Positions 1 to 6,656 are shown, counted from the first letter of the stretch. The stretch: DNA of 9,097 bases from an uncultured Collinsella sp. (GCA_900757705.1 CAAEOW010000044.1:1-9097); one strand, 5' to 3'. Notes: generated from the sequence alone by a model not told the origin. Translations and numbers: made by a program.

Positions 1-59
1 AGGTTAAACTGAAGGGGCTGACCCCGGAGGAGTTCCGGAACCAGCCCCTTGCGGCGTAG
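1..59 (+). CDS. IS3-family transposase (OrfB), C-terminal end only
   Basis: Reading from base 3, the frame gives VKLKGLTPEEFRNQPLAA followed by a TAG stop at 57-59. The pattern LKGLTPEEFR is the usual C-terminal tail of IS3-family DDE integrase-type transposases (the 'L-x-G-[LM]-[ST]-P-x-E-[FY]-R' ending seen in IS150/IS3-like OrfB). The catalytic core would lie upstream of base 1 and cannot be judged, so the element may be intact or dead. It points toward the aro operon, its 3' end facing the 3' end of aroQ. A terminal inverted repeat follows within 40 nt, which supports the identification. The family is fairly sure; the subgroup is not. Confidence 0.75.
   Translation, partial: VKLKGLTPEEFRNQPLAA
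12..50 (-). terminator. Inverted repeat in the transposase 3' end; possible terminator for the aro transcript
   Basis: AAGGGGCTG at 12-20 is perfectly complementary to CAGCCCCTT at 42-50. An inner CCGGA/TCCGG pair (24-28 with 34-38) closes a 5-nt loop, separated from the outer stem by a 3x3 internal loop. Read on the - strand, the stem is followed by CAGTTTAACCT, which is only modestly T-rich. The structure lies inside transposase codons. It is the first terminator-like hairpin met by a transcript leaving aroQ, since 98-138 has none. Calling it a terminator is an inference; it may instead shield the transposase from outside transcription or be chance. Confidence 0.35.
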
Positions 60-97
60 TTCTTATTTAAGCCGTCCAAGTTTTGGGGTGCAGTTCA

Positions 98-138
98 TTG
101 GTTCTCCCCGCTGTCATTTATTCGGTAGTGTTGCAGGC
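98..138. other. Gap between the insertion sequence and the aroQ stop codon
   Basis: These 41 nt hold no gene and no convincing hairpin or T-tract on either strand. If the operon once had a terminator directly after aroQ, it has been displaced beyond the insertion sequence or was never here. Confidence 0.5.
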
Positions 139-576
139 TTACTTTTCGAGATGCTTTTTCAGCAGCTCCAACGCGTGGGCGTAGCCTTGGAGGCCTTCGC
201 CGGTGATGGTGGCGAAGCAGGCCAAGCGGGCGTAGCTCACCTGGCGGAAGTCCTCGCGCGTCTCTACGGCGCTGATGTGTACCTCGACGGCGGGGATGGC
301 GACGGCCTTGAGGGCGTCGAGGATTGCCACGCTCGTATGCGTGTAGGCGGCCGGGTTGATGACGATGCCGTCGACCTTGCCGTAGGCCTCCTGGATCTTG
401 TCGACGATGCTGCCTTCGTGGTTAGACTGGAAGACCTCGACCTTGTCGAAGCCTTGTGCGGCGCCCGCTTCCTGGCAGATCTGGACCAAGCGGTCGTAGT
501 TGTCGCTGCCATAGATGCCCGGCTCGCGAATGCCGAGCATGTTGAGGTTGGGACCGTTGATGACGAGTGCTTTCAT
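139..576 (-). CDS. aroQ: Type II 3-dehydroquinate dehydratase
   Basis: Cytoplasmic enzyme for step 3 of the shikimate pathway, converting 3-dehydroquinate to 3-dehydroshikimate; type II enzymes usually form dodecamers. The 145-aa length is normal for the family. Visible motifs are NGPNLN at residues 7-12, R17 and the catalytic-type Tyr in GIYG (Y22), SNHEG at 51-55, NPAAYTHTSVAI at 74-85 with H80, and EVHIS with H100, then TREDFR with R107. These match the positions known from the Mycobacterium enzyme. One deviation is Ala103 where the family usually has Asn (HxSN). The start is supported by AAAGGAAG six nt upstream. It is last in the operon, 85 nt after aroE-aroK, behind a long hairpin and with its ribosome binding site able to pair with that hairpin, so its expression may be set apart. 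The identification is secure. Confidence 0.96.
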   Translation of the reverse strand: MKALVINGPNLNMLGIREPGIYGSDNYDRLVQICQEAGAAQGFDKVEVFQSNHEGSIVDKIQEAYGKVDGIVINPAAYTHTSVAILDALKAVAIPAVEVHISAVETREDFRQVSYARLACFATITGEGLQGYAHALELLKKHLEK

Positions 577-584
577 GGTTGCTT

Positions 585-594
585 CCTTTGCGGT
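585..594 (-). promoter_or_regulatory. aroQ ribosome binding site inside a segment complementary to the upstream hairpin
   Basis: On the - strand these bases read ACCGCAAAGG; the AAAGG is the core of the aroQ Shine-Dalgarno sequence (AAAGGAAG). All ten bases are complementary to CCTTTGCGGT, the 3' arm of the hairpin at 619-659 (the arm lies at 634-625). Folding of that arm onto this site would hide the ribosome binding site; folding into the hairpin would leave it free. The complementarity is plain in the sequence; the regulatory role is inferred. Confidence 0.4.
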
Positions 595-605
595 TGGGCG
601 GGCGG

Positions 606-630
606 TGCGGTGGAGCGGAAAACCACCGCA
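606..630 (-). repeat. Alternative 8-bp stem competing with the main hairpin
   Basis: TGCGGTGG at 606-613 is perfectly complementary to CCACCGCA at 623-630, with a 9-nt loop. The second arm lies within the 5' half (+ strand) of the 619-659 hairpin, so the two stems cannot coexist. Together with the 585-594 segment, the same arm has three possible partners. Confidence 0.4.
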
Positions 631-659
631 AAGGTGCCTGTCCCCTTTGTGGTGGTTTT
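619..659 (-). terminator. 16-bp hairpin between aroE-aroK and aroQ (terminator-like, REP-like repeat candidate)
   Basis: AAAACCACC (619-627) pairs with GGTGGTTTT (651-659), one G-T wobble follows (628/650), then CAAAGG (629-634) pairs with CCTTTG (644-649), around a 9-nt loop. That makes 16 consecutive pairs. Read on the - strand it starts 2 nt after the aroE-aroK TAA stop, and its 3' arm ends in TTTT, so it could end or weaken transcription before aroQ. It also ends in TTTT on the + strand. The loop-flanking GGTGCCTGTCCCC text resembles palindromic repeats I remember as scattered between genes in several bacterial genomes. Whether it is a repeat family cannot be shown from one copy. Confidence 0.55.
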
Positions 660-661
660 GG

Positions 662-1912
662 TTAGAGAGCGGGTGGGAGGGTATCGAGGAGGGCTTGGGC
701 GGTGTTGGCGGCGCAGTCGCGTGAGTCGATGATGTAGTCGGCCCAGGCGCGGTAGCGCGGCATGCGCTGCTCGGCCAGCTTGTCGATGCCGTCGCGGGCG
801 GTGATGGGGCGTCCCTTGTGGGCGAGTTCGTCGAGCTTGCGGTTAAGCATCACGATCTGGCTGTTCTGGTGCAGCAGCGGATAGTTATCGTCGCGCGTGA
901 CCACGCCACCGCCGGTGGAGAGCACCAGGCCACTGCGCTTGGAGATGTCGGACAGCGCCACCGTCTCCTGCTCGCGGAAGGCCGCCTCGCCGCGCTCGAC
1001 GATAAAGTCGGCGCAGGGCATGCCCAGGCGCTCCTCGAGGGCGCGGTCCAAGTCGATGTGCTCTCGCCCCGTGAGCAGGGCAATCTGCTCGCCCACGCGG
1101 GTCTTGCCCGAGCCCGGCATACCGATCAGCGCGATGTTCTGTTCGCGGCGTGACAGGCGCTCCGTTACGTCCAGAATGCGCTCACGCGGAGTGACCTGGC
1201 CGGTGTAGCGCTCAACGGCTTGCGCCGCCTGGGCCACGAGCATGAGCAGACCGCCGATGTAGGGGATGCCGCGGCGCTCGGCCTCGAGCATGAGTCCCGT
1301 GCGAGCGGGGTTGTAGACAATGTCGATGACGCCCTCGAGCGCATCGAGCCCCTCGAGCGTACAAGGCGCGTCGGGGCAATGGGGGAACATGCCGGCGGGC
1401 GTGCAGTTGACGAGCAGGGCGGCATCGGACTGCTGCGCGATGTTGTCGTAGTTGACTTCGCTCGTACGGCCGACCGGCACGACGATGGCGCCCAGGTCGC
1501 CGAGCACCATGCTGGCAGTGGTGCCGGCGCCACCGGTGGCACCGAGCACGAGGGCCTTCTTGCCGGCAACCTCGACGCCCAGCTCCTCGACCAGGCATTG
1601 GAAGCCAAAGTAGTCGGTGTTGTCGCCGCGCAGGCGGCCGTCGGGCAGGCGCGTGATGGTGTTGACGTTTCCCATGCGCTCGGCGAGTGGGCTCAGCTCG
1701 TCCAGGTAGTCCATGACGGCGCGCTTGTAGGGGATGGTCACGTTGGTGCCCTCCCATTCGTCGCCTGTCATAAAGGCCTCAAGATCCTCGGGCTCGCGCT
1801 CAAATCGTACGTACTCGAGCCCCGCGAGCTCCTTGTAGATGGTCGGGGTGTAGCTGTGGCCCAGCACGCGGCCCAGCACGCCGTAGGGGCGGGTTGCGGC
1901 GACATCGGTCAT
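662..1912 (-). CDS. aroE/aroK: Bifunctional shikimate dehydrogenase / shikimate kinase (AroE-AroK fusion)
   Basis: One 416-aa chain carrying steps 4 and 5: NADPH-dependent reduction of 3-dehydroshikimate to shikimate, then ATP-dependent phosphorylation at O3. Residues 1 to about 255 are AroE. They show the substrate loop GHSYTP (18-23; usually HSxSP, here Thr22), NVTIPYK with catalytic-type Lys63, GNVNTI at 81-86, GDNTD with Asp100, and a nucleotide loop LGATGGAG at 123-130. From about residue 258 the kinase begins: Walker A GMPGSGKT (264-271), DLD at 287-289, GEAAFREQE with Arg313, GGG at 334-336, and lid GRP with Arg368. Both halves keep their key residues and near-normal lengths. The ATG directly abuts the pheA TAG stop, with GGAGG 8 nt upstream inside pheA, so translation is probably coupled. 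A short linker near 250-258 joins the domains. No frame break is seen. Confidence 0.95.
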   Translation of the reverse strand: MTDVAATRPYGVLGRVLGHSYTPTIYKELAGLEYVRFEREPEDLEAFMTGDEWEGTNVTIPYKRAVMDYLDELSPLAERMGNVNTITRLPDGRLRGDNTDYFGFQCLVEELGVEVAGKKALVLGATGGAGTTASMVLGDLGAIVVPVGRTSEVNYDNIAQQSDAALLVNCTPAGMFPHCPDAPCTLEGLDALEGVIDIVYNPARTGLMLEAERRGIPYIGGLLMLVAQAAQAVERYTGQVTPRERILDVTERLSRREQNIALIGMPGSGKTRVGEQIALLTGREHIDLDRALEERLGMPCADFIVERGEAAFREQETVALSDISKRSGLVLSTGGGVVTRDDNYPLLHQNSQIVMLNRKLDELAHKGRPITARDGIDKLAEQRMPRYRAWADYIIDSRDCAANTAQALLDTLPPAL

Positions 1913-3058
1913 CTAGAGCACCTCCGTGTAACTGCCAAAGTAGGTGAAGCTCTCGCACACGTCGTCGATGGAATCGAGCAGGTCATCGAGGGCCTTGCTG
2001 CCAAAGGGGCAGTCCAGGTCAAAGTAGAACATAAACTCAAAGTCGTGCCCGGGGATGGGGCGGCTCTCGAGCTTGATGAGGTTGATATTGAGCGCGTAGA
2101 AACGCTCGAGTACGCGATAGAGCGCGCCCGGCTCGTTGGCCGTGGTAATCATAAGCGAGGTGCGGTTGGCACCGGGGTAGACGCGTGGCTCGCGGCTGAT
2201 GACGACAAAGCGCGTGTAGTTGTTGTCCGAGTCCTGGATGTTGGGCTCCAGCACCTCCAGACCGTAGAGTGCGGCGCAGCTGCGCGATGCGATGGCGGCA
2301 ACATCGGTGCGCTCGGAGCTGGCGACCATCTCGGCCGACATGGCGGTGTTGGGGTACTTGGTGGCGTGCAGGCCGTGCGCCTCGATAAAGCTAGCGCACT
2401 GCGCGATGGCCTGACCGTGGCTGTAGACCTCGCGTATGCCCGCGAGCTTGGTGCCGGGCTTGACGAGCAAGTTGTGGTCGATCTTGAGGCGCAGCGAGCG
2501 CACGATGTGGAAGTCGAACTGGGCGAGCAAGTCGTAGACGGCGTTGACTGAGCCGGCGGTGGAGTTCTCGATGGGCAGCACGCCAAACTCGCAGAAGCCG
2601 TCGCGCACGGCGCGCATAACGCCCTCGAAGGTCTCGAAAAACGCGATGTCGGGCACGTCGAAGAGTTTGCACGCGGCGATTTGACTGTAAGCGCCCTCAA
2701 CACCCTGGCAGGCGACGGTGGCCGTTTGAGGGAAGGGCGTGTCGGAGGCTGCAGCCGTGGCATGGGCCTTTTGCGACACCGTGATGCCCTTGAGCTCGTT
2801 GATGTAGCGCTGCTGCTCGGCCTTGCTCATGCTCATGAGGAGACGGAACAGGGTGATGGTCTGCGCCTCGTAGCGCTCGGGGGCGCGGCTGGCGAGGTTG
2901 TTGAGCTTGGAGCGCTCACGGGCGGGGTCGAAGACGGCCTTGTCCATCTCGATTTTTGACTTGGCGACCTCGGTGGCAATGTCCATGCGCTCGACAAAGC
3001 TGTTGAGGAGCGTGGTGTCGATGCCATCGATGGCCTGGCGGATGTCAGCAAGGTCCAT
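1913..3058 (-). CDS. pheA: Chorismate mutase / prephenate dehydratase with ACT domain (P-protein)
   Basis: Makes prephenate from chorismate and then phenylpyruvate, the phenylalanine precursor. It has 381 aa in three parts. Residues 1 to about 88 are an AroQ-class chorismate mutase helix bundle; R7, R24, K35, D44, R47 and E48 line up with the active-site residues of the E. coli P-protein. Residues about 113-290 are prephenate dehydratase, with PIENS (162-166), SHGQA (213-217) and the catalytic-type TRF (282-284). Residues about 298-381 are an ACT domain with GALY (311-314) and ESRP (331-334), the motifs for phenylalanine binding, so feedback inhibition by Phe is likely. The ATG at 3058 was chosen because the mutase domain begins there and AAAGGGG lies 5 nt upstream. 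A further-upstream ATG would add 29 low-complexity residues overlapping aroC. Gap to aroC is 43 nt. This holds the only chorismate mutase in the window, which tyrosine synthesis would also need. Confidence 0.95.
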   Translation of the reverse strand: MDLADIRQAIDGIDTTLLNSFVERMDIATEVAKSKIEMDKAVFDPARERSKLNNLASRAPERYEAQTITLFRLLMSMSKAEQQRYINELKGITVSQKAHATAAASDTPFPQTATVACQGVEGAYSQIAACKLFDVPDIAFFETFEGVMRAVRDGFCEFGVLPIENSTAGSVNAVYDLLAQFDFHIVRSLRLKIDHNLLVKPGTKLAGIREVYSHGQAIAQCASFIEAHGLHATKYPNTAMSAEMVASSERTDVAAIASRSCAALYGLEVLEPNIQDSDNNYTRFVVISREPRVYPGANRTSLMITTANEPGALYRVLERFYALNINLIKLESRPIPGHDFEFMFYFDLDCPFGSKALDDLLDSIDDVCESFTYFGSYTEVL

Positions 3059-3101
3059 GGAGACCCCTTTCACGTGTCGGGGGATGTTGAGGGGTGGGTA
3101 G

Positions 3102-4199
3102 TTAGCGCTGGGCGGCGTCTTCGAGGAGGGCGTCCCAGATGGCAAGGGCGGCGGCTGCCTCGGCTACGGGGACAGCTCGGGGGACGATGCAGGGATCGTG
3201 GCGGCCGTGGACCGAGAGCTCGGCATTTTCCATAGCGTCCATGTCCACCGTCTGCTGCTCGCGGCCAATGGAGGGCGTCGGCTTTACGGCCATGCGCCAC
3301 ATGACGGGCGCGCCGGTCGAAATACCGCCCAGGATGCCGCCGGCGTTGTTGGACTCGACCTCGATCTCGCCGGTCTCGGCATCGATGCGATACGGATCAT
3401 TGTTCTCGCTGCCGCGCATGGCGGCCACGGCAAAGCCCATGCCAAACTCCACGCCCTTTACGGCGGGAATGCCAAACGCGATCTGCGCGATGCGGTTCTC
3501 GATGCCGTCGAACATGGGGTCGCCGATGCCTGCGGGAAGCCCGTAAATGCCGCACTCCACGATGCCGCCGATGCTGTCGAGTTCGTCGCGCGCGGCTAGG
3601 ATCTCCTCACGCATGCGGCCGGCTGTGGCGGCGTCAATGCAAGGAAGATCGTTCGTTAGGATCGCCTTGCGGTCGGCCTCGCGATAGACCATATCGTCCA
3701 TCGGCAGGTCGGAGATGCCGCCGATCTGCGCGACGTGCGCCATCACGTTAATGCCGCGGGCCTCGAGTGCCTGCAGCGCAATGCCGCCGGCGATACACAG
3801 GGGTGCCGTCAGGCGGCCGGAGAAATGCCCGCCACCAGCGACATCGTGCATGTTGTGATACTTCACGCGCGCCGGAAAATCCGCGTGTCCGGGGCGGGGC
3901 TTGCGGCGCAGCTCGGAATAGTCCTTTGAACGCGTGTTGGTGTTCTCGATAATCGCGGCGATGGGTGCTCCCGTGGTATGTCCATCGACCACACCGGCGA
4001 TGATGTGGGCGGCGTCGGCCTCGCGGCGTTTGGTCGCGGTCTCGTCGCGACCGGGGGCACGACGGTCAAGGAAGGCCTGCAGCCGCTCCTGGTCAACAGC
4101 GATGCCCGCCGGGATGCCATCGAGGGAGCAGCCGATGGCGGGGGAGTGCGACTGGCCGAAGATGCTTAAGTGCAAGACGTTGCCAAAGGTCGAGGACAT
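3102..4199 (-). CDS. aroC: Chorismate synthase
   Basis: Converts EPSP to chorismate, step 7 of the pathway, in an FMN-dependent anti-elimination with no net redox change. The 365-aa length is normal. Motifs: the first signature appears as FGQSHSPAIG (14-23) with His18 kept; RRAPGRDE at 46-53; RPGHAD at 102-107; DVAGGGHFSGRLTAP at 119-133; SNNAGGILGGIS at 283-294; KPTPSIG at 306-312; and GRHDPCIVPRAVP at 332-344. The first motif departs from the common GESHG form, with Gln for Glu and Ser for the second Gly; I recall this variant from Clostridia and relatives. The ATG at 4199 is one nt after the aroA stop and has GGAGG 6 nt upstream inside aroA, so the longer reading that starts within aroA is rejected. 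The FMN reductase source is not visible here. Confidence 0.95.
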   Translation of the reverse strand: MSSTFGNVLHLSIFGQSHSPAIGCSLDGIPAGIAVDQERLQAFLDRRAPGRDETATKRREADAAHIIAGVVDGHTTGAPIAAIIENTNTRSKDYSELRRKPRPGHADFPARVKYHNMHDVAGGGHFSGRLTAPLCIAGGIALQALEARGINVMAHVAQIGGISDLPMDDMVYREADRKAILTNDLPCIDAATAGRMREEILAARDELDSIGGIVECGIYGLPAGIGDPMFDGIENRIAQIAFGIPAVKGVEFGMGFAVAAMRGSENNDPYRIDAETGEIEVESNNAGGILGGISTGAPVMWRMAVKPTPSIGREQQTVDMDAMENAELSVHGRHDPCIVPRAVPVAEAAAALAIWDALLEDAAQR

Positions 4200-4200
4200 G

Positions 4201-5520
4201 CTATTCCTCCTCGAGTGTGACCTTGCCGCCCAGCAGGCGGTAGTGGTCGAAGAAATCGGGATAGGACTTGTTGACGGCATCGGCACCGTGGATCACGACC
4301 TCGCCGGTGGCGCGGCTCGCGGCGATAGCGGCCATCATGGCGATGCGATGGTCGTTGTGCGAATCGACCTCGCCGCCGGTAAAGGCGTCGACGCCCTTGA
4401 TGATGAGGTCGTCGCCGGCAATGCGCACCTGCGCGCCCAGCGCGGTGAGCTCGCGGGTGGTGGTGACCAAGCGGTCGGATTCCTTGATGCGCAGACGGGC
4501 ACAATCGCGGATAAAGGTGCGGCCCTGTGCCAGCGAGGCCACGGCCGAGATGACGGGCACCAGGTCCGGAATGTCGTGGGCACTCATCTCAAAGCCGGCG
4601 AGCTTGTCGGACTGCACGGTGGCGGCGTTGGTGGAGCGCACGATGCGGGCGCCAAAGCGCGAAAGCGCGGCAAGCACGTTACGGTCGCCCTGTGCGGAGC
4701 TTAGCGACACGCCCTCGACGGTGATTGGGTCGGTACCGATGGCGCCGGCGCACAGCCAAAAGGCGGCGTTGGACCAGTCGCCCTCGACGGCCACGCTGCC
4801 GGGCGTGCGGTACGAGCCACTGCTCACGCGGAAGTTCGTGACCTCGGGCTGGCCGTCCTTGGCCGGAATGCGCTCGACGTTGACCTCGACGCCAAAGGCC
4901 TTCATGGCCTGTATCGTCAGGTTGATGTAGGGGCGGCTCTCGATGAGGCCGGTTACCTGCACGCAGGAGGGCTGGGCCAGCAGCGGGGCTGCCAGCAGCA
5001 GGCCCGAGATGTACTGCGAGCTCACGTTGCCCGGAAGCACAAAGGTGCCCGGGCGCATGCGGCCGCTCGTCTTGAGCGGAAAACCGCCCAGACCCTGTAG
5101 GTCGCAGCCGGCGGCGATGATCTCGTCCGAGAGCGGGGAGAGCGGGCGGGCGCCCAAGCGCCCCTGACCCACAAAAGTTGCTTCTGCACCCAGCGCGCAG
5201 GCGACAGGCAGCATAAAGCGGAGCGTGGAGCCGCTTTCACCGCAGTCAAGCGTGCCGCCGGCAAGGGCCTTGAGCAGGCCAAACTCAACACTCTTCATGG
5301 TGGGGTGGACCTGGAAGCCGTCCTCGACGGTCTCGATGCGGGCACCGAGTGCCGTAAGGCAGCGCACCGTAGCCTCGATGTCGGCACAGGTGGTGTTGCA
5401 GGTGACGTGTGTCTCGCCGTTGGCGAGCGCGGCGCAGATGATGAGGCGATGCGCCATCGACTTGGACGCGATGGCGGGAACGGTGCCCTTGAGTGGGGAC
5501 GGGGTGATGCGGGCTAGCAT
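4201..5520 (-). CDS. aroA: 3-phosphoshikimate 1-carboxyvinyltransferase (EPSP synthase)
   Basis: Transfers the enolpyruvyl group of PEP to shikimate-3-phosphate, step 6. The 439-aa two-domain length is typical. Residues seen: SKSMAHR with Lys20; the PEP-site loop DCGESGSTLR at 92-101; RPLSPL at 125-130; SSQYISGLLLAAPLL at 167-181; ESRPYIN at 194-200; EGDWSNAAFW at 246-255; PDL with catalytic-type Asp319; RIKESDR at 344-350; and NDHR at 389-392. The PEP loop reads GESGST where many family members have GNSGTT or GNAGTA. The ATG overlaps the aroB stop by 7 nt (ATGCTAG), with AAGGGAG about 10 nt upstream. The 3' end carries the aroC ribosome binding site. Confidence 0.96.
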   Translation of the reverse strand: MLARITPSPLKGTVPAIASKSMAHRLIICAALANGETHVTCNTTCADIEATVRCLTALGARIETVEDGFQVHPTMKSVEFGLLKALAGGTLDCGESGSTLRFMLPVACALGAEATFVGQGRLGARPLSPLSDEIIAAGCDLQGLGGFPLKTSGRMRPGTFVLPGNVSSQYISGLLLAAPLLAQPSCVQVTGLIESRPYINLTIQAMKAFGVEVNVERIPAKDGQPEVTNFRVSSGSYRTPGSVAVEGDWSNAAFWLCAGAIGTDPITVEGVSLSSAQGDRNVLAALSRFGARIVRSTNAATVQSDKLAGFEMSAHDIPDLVPVISAVASLAQGRTFIRDCARLRIKESDRLVTTTRELTALGAQVRIAGDDLIIKGVDAFTGGEVDSHNDHRIAMMAAIAASRATGEVVIHGADAVNKSYPDFFDHYRLLGGKVTLEEE

Positions 5521-6620
5521 GCGGATGCGTCTCCCTTCTGGCCGAGGCCCTCGGCAATGAGTTCGTGGAAAGTGGAAAGCGGTGTGCGGTCGATGCTGCA
5601 GCGGCCAATGCCGTGCGGAATCACTAGATCGATGGTGTCGCCCGCGCGCTTCTTGTCGTGGAGCGCCTCGGCAAAGACGGTATCGGCATCTAGGTCGCAG
5701 CGGGTCGTGAGGCCATGGCGGGCGCAGAGTTCCTCAATACGACCGGGCAGTGCAGCATCGCAGACGCCGTGCAGGGCCGCGGCGCGCGTGATGATGCCCA
5801 TGCCGATTGAAACGCAGTTGCCGTGTCCGAGCTCAAAGTGCTCGCAGGCCTCGACGGCGTGCCCGGCGCTGTGTCCAAAATTGAGGAGCTTGCGCTGGTT
5901 GGTTTCGCGCTCGTCGGCGACGACCACGGCGCGTTTGATGTCGATATTGCGGGCAATGATAAGCGCCACGCGAGCCACGTCCTGGTTGAGCAGCTCCAGC
6001 GTGAGCGGGGTCTTCTCCAGCTCGGCGAAAAGCTCCGGGTCGGCGATTACCGCGTGCTTGACGACCTCGCCGCAGCCGTCGGCGAACTGCTCGGGCGTGA
6101 GGGTGGCCAGGCACCCCACGTCGGCGATAACCACGCTCGGCTGCCAAAAGGCGCCGACCAAGTTCTTGCCGGCAGCCAGGTCTATGGCGGTCTTGCCTCC
6201 CACCGACGAATCCACCATGGCGAGCAGGCTCGTGGGGATCTGCACAAACTTGCAGCCGCGCATGTAGGTGGCGGCCACAAAGCCCGCCACGTCGCCCACG
6301 ACGCCGCCGCCGAGTGCCACGATCACGTCGGAGCGCGAAAGCTCGTGCTCGGCCACAAACTCCAAAATGGCAACGTAGGTCTCGGCGCGCTTATGGGCCT
6401 CGCCGGCCTCGAAGGTGCAGATGCTCACCTCGTAGCCTGACGCCTCCAGGCTCTGCTTAACGGGCATCTGGTAGAGCGGGCCCACGTTGGTGTCCGTCAC
6501 GATGACGGCCTTGGTGCCGCCGGCGGTGGCGCGCACGAGCGGCCCCGCCTGCTCCAGCAAAAACGTGCCAACATGCACCTGGTAGGGGCGTGCAGTGTCG
6601 ATATCGATGGTAATCGCCAT
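5514..6620 (-). CDS. aroB: 3-dehydroquinate synthase
   Basis: Converts DAHP to 3-dehydroquinate, step 2, using NAD+ and a divalent metal. It is 368 aa, a normal length. Motifs: GGGVVGDVAGFVAATYMRG at 104-122 (nucleotide-binding), PTSLLAMVDSSVGGKTAID at 129-147, KNLVGAF at 152-158, GEVVKH with metal ligand Glu185, NFGHS with His250, HG at 266-267 with His266, and DKKR at 322-325. All expected metal ligands are present. The start is supported by AAAGGA 9 nt upstream, within a small possible stem (GGTC/GACC around GAAAG) that could partly mask it. It lies 36 nt after tyrA and overlaps aroA by 7 nt, so aroB and aroA are likely coupled in translation. Confidence 0.97.
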   Translation of the reverse strand: MAITIDIDTARPYQVHVGTFLLEQAGPLVRATAGGTKAVIVTDTNVGPLYQMPVKQSLEASGYEVSICTFEAGEAHKRAETYVAILEFVAEHELSRSDVIVALGGGVVGDVAGFVAATYMRGCKFVQIPTSLLAMVDSSVGGKTAIDLAAGKNLVGAFWQPSVVIADVGCLATLTPEQFADGCGEVVKHAVIADPELFAELEKTPLTLELLNQDVARVALIIARNIDIKRAVVVADERETNQRKLLNFGHSAGHAVEACEHFELGHGNCVSIGMGIITRAAALHGVCDAALPGRIEELCARHGLTTRCDLDADTVFAEALHDKKRAGDTIDLVIPHGIGRCSIDRTPLSTFHELIAEGLGQKGDASAC

Positions 6621-6656
6621 AAGCTTCGGTCCTTTCGACCTGGCGTGATGGGTTGT

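Larger units (their letters stand above)
1..97 (+). mobile_element. Right end of an IS3-family insertion sequence
   Basis: After the transposase stop codon comes a spacer, then about 25 bp at 73-97 with the look of an IS3/IS150-group terminal inverted repeat. Read inward from the end it begins TGAACTGCACCCC and continues AAAACTTGGACG, and the element ends in CA at 96-97, as expected for TG...CA termini. The left end lies outside the window, so the matching repeat and the target duplication (3-4 bp, possibly starting with TTG at 98) cannot be confirmed. The end falls 41 nt from the aroQ stop codon, so the element sits in the operon's 3' flank without breaking a visible gene. Confidence 0.7.

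Noticed and set aside
49..732. A 227-codon open frame on the + strand across the insertion end and aroQ
   Set aside because: It starts inside the transposase tail, crosses the IS terminal repeat, and runs antisense to aroQ; no domain is recognisable.
1220..2551. A 443-codon open frame on the + strand
   Set aside because: Antisense shadow of aroE-aroK and pheA with low-complexity composition and no recognisable motif.
3059..3145. N-terminal extension of PheA from ATG 3145
   Set aside because: The extra 29 residues are Pro/Ser-rich, overlap the aroC end, and lack a ribosome binding site; the ATG at 3058 has AAAGGGG at proper spacing and begins the mutase domain.
4200..4286. N-terminal extension of AroC from ATG 4286
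   Set aside because: It lies inside aroA and adds 29 residues unlike any chorismate synthase; the ATG at 4199 has GGAGG and matches family N termini.
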